NCBI GenBank assembly: GCA_945834405.1
Contig: CAMAHD010000006.1
Location: 1 to 39,622, forward strand
Direction of reading: 5' to 3'
Source: an uncultured Prevotella sp.
GTDB lineage: Bacteria > Bacteroidota > Bacteroidia > Bacteroidales > Bacteroidaceae
DNA: 39,622 nucleotides
The translations under genes and the position numbers were made by a program. Below the pieces are notes generated by a model. That model was not told the DNA's origin. It ran no database searches and worked only from the letters and a program-made list of their open reading frames with translations. Every line of letters begins with the position of its first letter. Positions within the stretch are counted from its first letter, which is position 1. Below, piece by piece: positions 16,622 through 23,886 of this stretch.

Positions 16622-18118
16622 TCAATTGATGATTTGATTCAACCGCTCTTTCCAACGGGCATAAGCAGAGAGATAGGTATCACGGTCATTGCCGGGTTCT
16701 ATCACTTGCAATTTCTCCAATGTGGCGAAGGCTTCATCATGATCTCGATAGATTGACGCGCCAATGCCAGCACCTTTGGCTGCACCTACACTGCCATCCG
16801 TATCGTACAACTCTATGGTGGCACCACTGACATTGGCAAGTGTATTGCGGAAGATGTCGCTGAGGAACATGTTGGCACGACCTGCATGTATCTTGCGAAT
16901 ATCCATGCCCATTTCACGCATCACTTCCATACCATAGCAGAAACTGAAGACAATACCTTCCTGAGCAGCTCTTACAAGATGCGCCTTGCTATGGGTATTG
17001 AAGTTGATGCCATGAACAGAACAACCTGTCTCACGGTTTTCAAGCACACGCTCTGCACCATTTCCAAAAGGTATGATGCTCACTCCCTCACTGCCCACTG
17101 GCACTGTTTCTGCCAGATGGTTCATCTCGACGTAACTGATACCCTCCGGAGCAACATTGCGTCTAATCCAAGCATTCAATATGCCTGTTCCATTAATACA
17201 AAGTAATACTCCCAGACGTGTCTGAAGATGACTGTGGTTGACATGGGCAAAAGTATTGACACGACTCTTAGGATCATAGTTTACATTTCCCAAAACACCA
17301 TAGACTACTCCTGAAGTGCCAGCCGTGGAGGCTATTTCACCCGGATTAAACACATTCAGACTGAGTGCATTGTTAGGTTGGTCACCTGCTCGATAGGTGA
17401 TGGGAGTGCCAACAGCCAGTCCTGTTTCTGCCGCCGCTTCAGCGGTCACCTCACCTTGCAAGCCAAAAGTAGGTACTTGCTCTGAGAGCAAAGAAGCATC
17501 TATGCCATAATAATCGAGCAGGAACTGAGCAACATGGTCCTCCTTGAAGTCCCAAAACATTCCTTCACTAAGACCGCTCACCGTGGTACGTGGTTCCCCT
17601 GAGAGGCGCATGGCGACATAGTCACCAGGCAACATCACACGATAAATATGCTGATAAAGGTCTGGCTCATTCTCTTTCACCCATGCGAGTTTGGCTGCTG
17701 TGAAATTACCTGGAGAATTGAGCAGATGTGAGAGACACTGCTCGCTGCCCAAAGCCTCAAAGGCTTTCTGTCCATAAGGAACAGCACGGGAGTCGCACCA
17801 AATGATGGAGGGACGCAAAACCTTCAAATCCTTGTCTACACACACCAGACCATGCATCTGGTAAGAGATACCGATGGCCTTGATGTCACTTCCTTTCACT
17901 CCAGACTCATTCATGATACGAGCCATGCTCAACTTTGCATGGGTCCACCACATCTCTGGATCCTGTTCTGCCCATCCGGGCTGATGCGAGATAATGGGAG
18001 CTTCTGATTCGGGATAGAAGGCGGTGGCAACACACTTACCACTCTCCACCTCAACGAGTGAAGCCTTCACCGAACTACTGCCCACATCTAAACCTAATAA
18101 GTATTGTTTGACTGTCAT
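16622..18118 (-). CDS. xylB: Xylulokinase (FGGY family)
   Basis: Phosphorylates D-xylulose with ATP. The 498 residues show FGGY features: N-terminal phosphate-binding LGLDVGSSSVKASLVE, substrate-side IWCDSRA, AGDQPNNALSLNVF and STAGTSGVVYG in the middle. GGxA-type ATP-site segments near DTDGSVGAAKGAGIGAS are at the end. Position directly before xylA supports xylulokinase over glycerol or gluconate kinase. The start ATG at 18116-18118 lies 42 bases after the DUF486 gene. I see no xylose-specific operator. Confidence 0.95.
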   Translation of the reverse strand: MTVKQYLLGLDVGSSSVKASLVEVESGKCVATAFYPESEAPIISHQPGWAEQDPEMWWTHAKLSMARIMNESGVKGSDIKAIGISYQMHGLVCVDKDLKVLRPSIIWCDSRAVPYGQKAFEALGSEQCLSHLLNSPGNFTAAKLAWVKENEPDLYQHIYRVMLPGDYVAMRLSGEPRTTVSGLSEGMFWDFKEDHVAQFLLDYYGIDASLLSEQVPTFGLQGEVTAEAAAETGLAVGTPITYRAGDQPNNALSLNVFNPGEIASTAGTSGVVYGVLGNVNYDPKSRVNTFAHVNHSHLQTRLGVLLCINGTGILNAWIRRNVAPEGISYVEMNHLAETVPVGSEGVSIIPFGNGAERVLENRETGCSVHGINFNTHSKAHLVRAAQEGIVFSFCYGMEVMREMGMDIRKIHAGRANMFLSDIFRNTLANVSGATIELYDTDGSVGAAKGAGIGASIYRDHDEAFATLEKLQVIEPGNDRDTYLSAYARWKERLNQIIN

Positions 18119-18160
18119 TGGTAGATAATTGTTTGGATGTTTTTTTCAGTTATGTTTGTT

Positions 18161-18529
18161 TTACTTCATAAACACGAGATAAACAGCGCATATAATCAAG
18201 AAGAATGCGAGGACATGGTTCCAGTGGATGGTCTGATTCTGAAACAAAATATTGACAATGATGGCAAATACGCCCAAACTGACACACTCTTGTATAACCT
18301 TGAGCTGTACCAGGTTGAAAGGTCCTCCATTGCCTTCAAAACCCATGCGATTGGCAGGCACCTGACAACAATATTCCAAAAAAGCAATAGCCCAGGAGAA
18401 CAGTATCACTCCGAATAATGGCCAGTTAGACGATACGCCTGACTGTTGTAACTTCAGATGTCCATACCATGCCAAAGTCATAAATACATTGCTCAACACT
18501 AAAAGGAGCACTGAATATAATCCGTTCAT
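18161..18529 (-). CDS. DUF486 (DMT-type) small membrane protein
   Basis: A 122-residue protein with about four membrane helices. It starts MNGLYSVLLLVLSNVFMTLAW, has a conserved central EYCCQVPANRMGF and QLKVIQECVSL, and ends with HVLAFFLIICAVYLVFMK. These fit the DUF486 branch of the drug/metabolite transporter superfamily, whose function is unknown. It lies between the BadF-type kinase (7 bases upstream) and xylB (42 bases downstream), so it is probably cotranscribed with sugar genes. That does not prove it carries sugar. Confidence 0.85.
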   Translation of the reverse strand: MNGLYSVLLLVLSNVFMTLAWYGHLKLQQSGVSSNWPLFGVILFSWAIAFLEYCCQVPANRMGFEGNGGPFNLVQLKVIQECVSLGVFAIIVNILFQNQTIHWNHVLAFFLIICAVYLVFMK

Positions 18530-18536
18530 TCGTTAT

Positions 18537-19388
18537 CTAAATTGTTTGAAGATGATAATCTATCAATCCCTGCATCGGACTCTTGAGTATCTTTCCGATA
18601 CGTACTCCCTCCAAAGCAGCAGCTGCCCGCAACTGCGACTCGTAATGGAAGGCCATGCTTCCTACTGCATGGATTTCACAACGCTCGTGACCAGTGAAAT
18701 AAGGTTGAATATTTCGTTTGATAAAATCTCTGAAGTTATTGATTACCAATGCCTCTACTCCATCTTCTTCAAGATGTTCGTGAATGAATGGAGCAAGACT
18801 GGCAAGAAAGCGATTTGCCAAAGGCTGACGATAAACCCTGTCGATGATTTCATCCATACTCCACCCTTCCCTGCTCAACAGTTCCGATTTCATTTGTGCC
18901 GACAGCTGACCTTTCAGTAAACCATTCAGAAAACGTATACCCAGCACTGCACCACTGCCTTCATCACCCAACACATAGCCAAGTGCCGGTGTATTTGCGA
19001 CGATGGATTGTCCGTCATATAGACAGGAATTGGAACCTGTTCCGAGTATGCAAGCCACTCCGACTTCACGTCCGCATAAAGCTCTGGCTGCACCCAACAA
19101 GTCTCCATGTGCCTCCACATCCTCCGTATGTGGAATACAAGTAGCCAAGAGTTTCCTGATACCTTCTTCTTTGTCGGTTCGGACACCACTTCCATAGAAA
19201 CAGACACGCAAAGACTGCTCTTTCAAACCCATCTGAGGCAGGAGTTCCTGACGAAGCACATGAGCTATCATCTCGTCATTCTGATGATAGGGATTGATGC
19301 CTTGGGTGGAAAAGGAACGGACAGAGCCGTCCTTCCCCACCAGACACCAGTCTGTCTTGGTACTGCCACTGTCTGCAATTAACAACAT
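18537..19388 (-). CDS. BadF/BadG-type ATPase, likely N-acetylhexosamine kinase
   Basis: ASKHA-fold kinase of 283 residues. The ATP-binding phosphate-1 loop is ADSGSTKTDW at the very N-terminus, phosphate-2 is CILGTGSNSCLYDG, and LGDEGSGAVLG matches the GlcNAc kinase/BadF family substrate and adenosine region. Bacteroidota homologues are usually annotated N-acetylglucosamine or N-acetylmuramate kinases. It follows the DUF4301 gene by only 6 bases and precedes DUF486 by 7, so these three are almost certainly cotranscribed. The sugar specificity cannot be read from the sequence. Confidence 0.82.
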   Translation of the reverse strand: MLLIADSGSTKTDWCLVGKDGSVRSFSTQGINPYHQNDEMIAHVLRQELLPQMGLKEQSLRVCFYGSGVRTDKEEGIRKLLATCIPHTEDVEAHGDLLGAARALCGREVGVACILGTGSNSCLYDGQSIVANTPALGYVLGDEGSGAVLGIRFLNGLLKGQLSAQMKSELLSREGWSMDEIIDRVYRQPLANRFLASLAPFIHEHLEEDGVEALVINNFRDFIKRNIQPYFTGHERCEIHAVGSMAFHYESQLRAAAALEGVRIGKILKSPMQGLIDYHLQTI

Positions 19389-19394
19389 AAGATA

Positions 19395-20912
19395 TTATTG
19401 ATGCTGTTCGCGCAGCAAGTCGTTGACGGTCTTTACAGGATTAAAGGTTGAGAGAGGAACTTCAACAAAAATGGTATTCCAATCGCTCATGGCACCATTC
19501 CAAAGACCGGGAAGTTCTAAGGCCTTCAACTCCTTGCCATTCTTACTCTTGCTGGAAATGAAACCTGTTGACTTGTCTACAAAGTCAGGCAAGTTAAACG
19601 CTTTGCCTTGATAATCCTTCACAGCACAAACCAAATCTACCGGGTTGAAGTGCGTACCATTGGTAAACATCTCCATATACTCCTTGTTTGACTTGTCTAT
19701 CTGGCTGCTTTCCAGAATCTGCAGACTGACGGTACCGTCTGCATTGTATGTCAGGAAGGGACCACCGCCGGGTTCACCTACATTCTTCACGACACCACAG
19801 ACACGCATAGGTCTGTTGAGCTTCTTTCTGAGATAGATCACGAGGTCGGCATCCTCCAGATTCTTAATGTCGTGGTTACGGCAGCAGAGGTCTTGCTGAA
19901 CAAAGCGAATCATCTCCTCCAGCTTGTCATGATTATAAGAACCACTGTCCAACAGACGCATGTACTCAAAAGCTTTCTGCTGTAAGGAAACAAGTATGCC
20001 GGCAATCACCTGCTTGTATTCAACCGTATCGTCCTTCAGACGGTCTGGCACTACATTATCGATATTCTTGATAAAGGTAATATCAGAGTCTATTTTGTTC
20101 AGGTTCTGAATCAAAGCGCCATGACCACCGGGACGGAAAAGCAACTGTCCCTTCTCATCACGGAAAGGAGTATTGTCAGGATTGGCAGCCACGGTATCTG
20201 TGTCAGGTTGTTGTTCAGAGAAGCTGACATGATACTTCAGACCAAATTTATCAGCATATAAAGCCACTTTTTCTTCCACCTTCTTCTTGAACAGTTCCAG
20301 ATGTTCATGACTGACGGTGAAATGGATGGCAACATTACCATCGGTAGCAGCATAGAGAGCTCCCTCAACAAGGTGTTCCTCTAAAGGAGTGCGGGCTCCC
20401 TGTGCATAACGATGGAACAGAAGCAGACCTTTGGGCAACTGTCCGTAATTGAGCCCCTTGGCCTGGAGCATATTGGCAACCACCTTTTTATATTCTCCTT
20501 TTTCTATCAGTTCATCAATGCCAGCACCTTCGTTGGCACGACAGCACTTATCCAGTTCATCATAGAAAGCAAAGTTCTTGATTTGCTCAAAATACTGTTT
20601 CTCGAATGAGGTAGTAGGCACATCATAGTCGGCATCCAGAAATGCGAACATATCCTTGAACATACGTGAGGCTGCACCAGAAGCCGGCACGAACTTCACG
20701 ATTACTTTTCCTTCTGCCTTATAGCGATTCCAGGCATCTACATATCTTTTCCTCTCCTCCTCATTGGGTGCCATAATACCTTTGCCTATGGCAGCCGGAG
20801 CCTCCAACTTGAGAAATGGAAAACCTTGTTTGAACTGTTCAAGCTGGGCACATATCTGTTCCTCGCTGATTCCTTTTGCGGAAATTTGTTTTAAGTCTTG
20901 TTGAGATAGCAT
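19395..20912 (-). CDS. DUF4301-family protein, possible sugar nucleotidyltransferase
   Basis: A 505-residue cytoplasmic protein matching DUF4301, a Bacteroidota family of unknown function. Motifs are VPASGAASRMFK (about 75-86), LLLFHRY and RTPLEEHLVEGALYA (about 164-188), FRPGGHGALIQNL (259-271), and FIKNIDNVVPD (280-290). The combination of an early glycine-rich loop, a GHGAL segment and an N-x-DN segment recalls UDP-sugar pyrophosphorylases, which read PxGHG and NxDN at comparable places. That link is my inference. It heads the operon containing a hexosamine-type kinase, which would suit a kinase plus nucleotidyltransferase salvage pair. The ATG is at 20910-20912. Confidence 0.75.
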   Translation of the reverse strand: MLSQQDLKQISAKGISEEQICAQLEQFKQGFPFLKLEAPAAIGKGIMAPNEEERKRYVDAWNRYKAEGKVIVKFVPASGAASRMFKDMFAFLDADYDVPTTSFEKQYFEQIKNFAFYDELDKCCRANEGAGIDELIEKGEYKKVVANMLQAKGLNYGQLPKGLLLFHRYAQGARTPLEEHLVEGALYAATDGNVAIHFTVSHEHLELFKKKVEEKVALYADKFGLKYHVSFSEQQPDTDTVAANPDNTPFRDEKGQLLFRPGGHGALIQNLNKIDSDITFIKNIDNVVPDRLKDDTVEYKQVIAGILVSLQQKAFEYMRLLDSGSYNHDKLEEMIRFVQQDLCCRNHDIKNLEDADLVIYLRKKLNRPMRVCGVVKNVGEPGGGPFLTYNADGTVSLQILESSQIDKSNKEYMEMFTNGTHFNPVDLVCAVKDYQGKAFNLPDFVDKSTGFISSKSKNGKELKALELPGLWNGAMSDWNTIFVEVPLSTFNPVKTVNDLLREQHQ

Positions 20913-20942
20913 AATTGTGGTATTTTAGTCTGATTTAATGCA

Positions 20943-20950
20943 CAAATGTA
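20943..20950 (-). promoter_or_regulatory. Promoter -7 element for the DUF4301-xylA run
   Basis: Minus-strand TACATTTG matches TAnnTTTG and lies 31 bases before the start ATG. No TTG is present at the -33 distance. It is back-to-back with the relA promoter (20993-21000), so the two divergent promoters share about 40 AT-rich bases. Confidence 0.5.
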
Positions 20951-20992
20951 CAACTTTTTTTTTATTCAGATAGCTATTTTCCATAAAAATTG

Positions 20993-21000
20993 TATCTTTG
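20993..21000 (+). promoter_or_regulatory. Promoter -7 element for relA
   Basis: TATCTTTG matches the consensus. It implies a leader of roughly 15 bases and decides the relA start: the frame is open from a TTG at 20998, but that TTG is inside this promoter box, so translation must begin at the ATG at 21022. Confidence 0.65.
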
Positions 21001-21021
21001 CGCCAAAATAAAGCAATTAGA

Positions 21022-23229
21022 ATGGTAAAATTCAATTTCTCAGAAGCGGAAAAGGAGCATACACTCGCTCTCTATAGCAAATTAAAGGAGCTGACAGGAC
21101 CTTCTCTGATGGAAGGTGATGAAGAGAAAATGCGCACCCACCTGATGCGTTGTATTGAGGAAAACCAAGTGAACAGGAATGTGTTTGGACATAACCCTAT
21201 ACTGCTGAGTTTCCAGACTGCTCTCATCGTCGTTGAAGAAATCGGTCTGAGGCGAGATGCTGTTATTGCCATATTGCTTCACCCCAGTATAGAAAGTGGA
21301 TTCCTGACCATCGACGAGGCAGAGAAACAGTTCGGAACATCCGTAGCGAGAATTCTGCACGGACTGCAACGTATTGCCGAACTCTATGACAAAACTCCCG
21401 TAGTAGAAAGCGAAAACTTCCGTGACCTGCTCCTCTCCTTTGCCGAAGACATGAGGGTCATACTTATCATGATTGCCAGCAGGGTTAACCTGATGCGACA
21501 GATAAGAGACACAGACAATCAGACCGACCGCACCCGAGTATCTCAGGAAGCAGCGTATCTCTATGCACCGCTCGCTCATAAACTGGGTTTATATAAACTC
21601 AAGAGTGAACTGGAAGACCTTTCTCTTAAATACCTCGAACATGATGCCTATTATCATATCAAAGAAAAACTGAACTCTACCAAACAGGCACGAGATGCCT
21701 ATATCGCCCAATTTATCTCTCCTATTGAGGAAAAGCTCAAGGCTTCCGGTCTTCATTTCCACATGAAGGGGCGAACCAAGAGCATTCATTCTATCTGGCA
21801 GAAAATGAAGAAACAGAAGTGTGCTTTTGAGGGAATCTACGACCTCTTTGCCATCCGTATCATCATTGATGCGCCCATAGAAAAAGAGAAGATGCAGTGC
21901 TGGCAAGCATATTCTATTGTCACTGACATGTATCAGCCGAACCCCAAACGTCTGCGTGACTGGTTGTCCGTTCCGAAATCGAACGGTTACGAGAGTCTGC
22001 ACATTACCGTACTGGGGCCCGAACAGAAATGGGTGGAAGTACAGATTAGAACAGAACGAATGGACGAGGTTGCAGAACGAGGCGTAGCAGCACACTGGAG
22101 ATATAAAGGAGTGAAGGGAGAAAGCGGACTGGACGAATGGCTCACGAATATCAGAAACATACTGGAAACGAGTGATGACCTACAGGTGATGGACCAGTTC
22201 AAGATGGACCTGTATGAAGACGAAGTGTTCGTCTTCACTCCACGCGGCGACTTGTTCAAGTTCCCCAAAGGAGCTATTGTACTCGACTTTGCCTATCACA
22301 TCCATTCCAAGGTAGGCAACGGATGTACCGGTGCCCGCATCAACAACCGGATTGTGTCACTCAGAGAGCCATTACACAGCGGTGACCAGGTAGAAATCAT
22401 CACCTCTGCCAACCAAAAGCCCAAGCAGGAATGGCTGAGCATCGTCAAGACGTCAAGGGCCAAAGCCAAGATACGTCTCGCACTGAAAGAAACACAGATA
22501 AAAGAAGGTCTCTTTGCCAAGGAGATGTTAGAGAGAAAGTTCAAGAACCGCAAGATTGAAATGGAAGAGTCTCTCATGGCAAAACTGGTGAAGAAACTGG
22601 GTTTCAAGGAGACGAGCGAGTTCTATAAACGTATTGCTGACGGAGAGTTGGACGTCAATATTGCCATTGATAAATATCTTGAGATTCAACAGCATGAGGC
22701 TAATCCCGGAGCAGATATACCCATCAAGAGCGCCGACGGATTCAAACTGCGACCAACGACAATGAGTGAGACACCTGCCAATGAGGACGTTTTGGTCATT
22801 GACCGTAATCTGAAAGGCATCGATTATCAACTTGCGAAATGCTGTCATCCTATTTATGGCGACGACATCTTCGGTTTTGTCACCGTCAGCGGAGGTATCA
22901 AGATTCACCGTACCGACTGTCCCAATGCTACTGAACTGCACAAACGTTTCGGTTACCGTATCGTCAAAGCGAAATGGAGCGGCAAAGGCAGTTCGCTCTA
23001 TCAGATAACCCTTCGCGTCATCGGCAATGATGACATAGGCATCGTCAACAACCTCACTTCCATCATCAGCAAGGATGAGAAACTGGTATTGCGTTCCATC
23101 AGCATCGACAGTAACGATGGTCTTTTCAGCGGAAATCTGGTAGTAATGCTCGATGATACGTCACGCTTGGAAACACTCATCAAGAAACTCAAAGCCGTAA
23201 AAGGTGTCAAGAATGTCATGAGAATATAA
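21022..23229 (+). CDS. relA: RelA/SpoT-family (p)ppGpp synthetase, hydrolase site degenerate
   Basis: Alarmone enzyme of the stringent response, 735 residues from the ATG. Order: HD-like domain (about 20-180), synthetase domain (about 235-350: GRTKSIHSIWQKM, GIYDLFAIRIII, SNGYESLHITV and catalytic VEVQIRT), TGS domain (about 390-455: VFTPRGDLFKFPKGA), conserved cysteine domain (LAKCCHPIYGDD, HRTDCPNA) and C-terminal ACT domain. In the HD domain the HDxxED motif reads HPSIES at 87-92, and the later region expected to read like ADRLHNMR is ASRVNLMR. So hydrolysis should be lost and the enzyme predicted to be synthetase-only. The synthetase carries RLRD, close to the RxKD of bifunctional Rel. 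A HEAT-like gene follows after 41 bases. Confidence 0.93.
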   Translation: MVKFNFSEAEKEHTLALYSKLKELTGPSLMEGDEEKMRTHLMRCIEENQVNRNVFGHNPILLSFQTALIVVEEIGLRRDAVIAILLHPSIESGFLTIDEAEKQFGTSVARILHGLQRIAELYDKTPVVESENFRDLLLSFAEDMRVILIMIASRVNLMRQIRDTDNQTDRTRVSQEAAYLYAPLAHKLGLYKLKSELEDLSLKYLEHDAYYHIKEKLNSTKQARDAYIAQFISPIEEKLKASGLHFHMKGRTKSIHSIWQKMKKQKCAFEGIYDLFAIRIIIDAPIEKEKMQCWQAYSIVTDMYQPNPKRLRDWLSVPKSNGYESLHITVLGPEQKWVEVQIRTERMDEVAERGVAAHWRYKGVKGESGLDEWLTNIRNILETSDDLQVMDQFKMDLYEDEVFVFTPRGDLFKFPKGAIVLDFAYHIHSKVGNGCTGARINNRIVSLREPLHSGDQVEIITSANQKPKQEWLSIVKTSRAKAKIRLALKETQIKEGLFAKEMLERKFKNRKIEMEESLMAKLVKKLGFKETSEFYKRIADGELDVNIAIDKYLEIQQHEANPGADIPIKSADGFKLRPTTMSETPANEDVLVIDRNLKGIDYQLAKCCHPIYGDDIFGFVTVSGGIKIHRTDCPNATELHKRFGYRIVKAKWSGKGSSLYQITLRVIGNDDIGIVNNLTSIISKDEKLVLRSISIDSNDGLFSGNLVVMLDDTSRLETLIKKLKAVKGVKNVMRI

Positions 23230-23268
23230 GGATATAAAAACCATTTGTTATACCATAAAATCCTTATA
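23225..23268. repeat. Inverted repeat across the relA stop codon
   Basis: TATAAGGAT at 23225-23233 is perfectly matched by ATCCTTATA at 23260-23268, with a 26-base loop. It spans the relA stop and ends 2 bases before the next ATG. It could be an mRNA structure that limits translation of the second gene, or chance in AT-rich DNA. Confidence 0.35.
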
Positions 23269-23270
23269 AC

Positions 23271-23807
23271 ATGAAGATTACGCGCGAGCAACTCAAGGGT
23301 TCATATAGCGAGGGAGAAGCACTTGCCATCTATCGTCAAGTGAGAGACGACGGAGACTTCCTTGCCTTCTTATATCAGTTCATGCAAGATGATGACCATC
23401 AGGTGACTCGCAATGCACTATGGGGATTGACCAAGGCCAATCAGGCAGAAATCAAGCAACTGCAAGTGGCGCTGAACAGCCTGATTGACCTGGCTATTTC
23501 AACCAATAACCCATCTGTCAGACGACTGTCATTGAATCTGATTGAACGACTGTACCTGAAAGAAGATGACATACGAACTGATTTTCTCGATTTCTGTCTG
23601 GAACACATGGCAATGCCTCAAGAGTTTCCCGGTATTCAGTCACTCTGCATGAAACTGGCATACAGGATGTGCTCTTTCTTTCCCGAATTGAAAGAGGAAC
23701 TCATCCGCACGCTGGAAGTCATGGAAATGGAATACTATAAACCAGCTGTCAAAAGTGTCAGAAACAGAATACTCAGCGGAAAGACAAAAACAATTGACCA
23801 ACGATAG
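23271..23807 (+). CDS. HEAT-repeat-like hypothetical protein
   Basis: A 178-residue, all-helical-looking soluble protein without signal or membrane segments. Repeated amphipathic helix pairs such as NALWGLTKANQAEI and VRRLSLNLIERLYLKEDDI resemble HEAT-type scaffolds. I do not recognise a named family. It follows relA by 41 bases on the same strand and is likely cotranscribed, so a link to stress signalling is possible but unproven. Its last codons and stop (23805-23807) form the left arm of a perfect hairpin. Confidence 0.65.
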   Translation: MKITREQLKGSYSEGEALAIYRQVRDDGDFLAFLYQFMQDDDHQVTRNALWGLTKANQAEIKQLQVALNSLIDLAISTNNPSVRRLSLNLIERLYLKEDDIRTDFLDFCLEHMAMPQEFPGIQSLCMKLAYRMCSFFPELKEELIRTLEVMEMEYYKPAVKSVRNRILSGKTKTIDQR

Positions 23808-23834
23808 CTCCCTGTTTGTATGCTATCGTTGGTC
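23796..23834 (+). terminator. Perfect 13-bp hairpin at the end of the relA unit
   Basis: GACCAACGATAGC (23796-23808) pairs fully with GCTATCGTTGGTC (23822-23834) around a 13-base loop. It lies in a convergent intergenic gap and overlaps the stop codon of the HEAT-like gene. No T-run follows on the plus strand, so it is either an atypical (possibly two-way) terminator or an mRNA-stabilising stem. Confidence 0.6.
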
Positions 23835-23839
23835 CGATT

Positions 23840-23875
23840 ATTGAAGCAAAGTAATGTCATTGAAGCAAAGTAATG
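23840..23875. repeat. 17-bp direct repeat, two copies
   Basis: ATTGAAGCAAAGTAATG occurs at 23840-23856 and again at 23859-23875, identical, with a 19-base period. It sits between the hairpin and the end of the TonB receptor gene and is probably a recent tandem duplication. Confidence 0.7.
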
Positions 23876-23886
23876 AACCCACTCAC

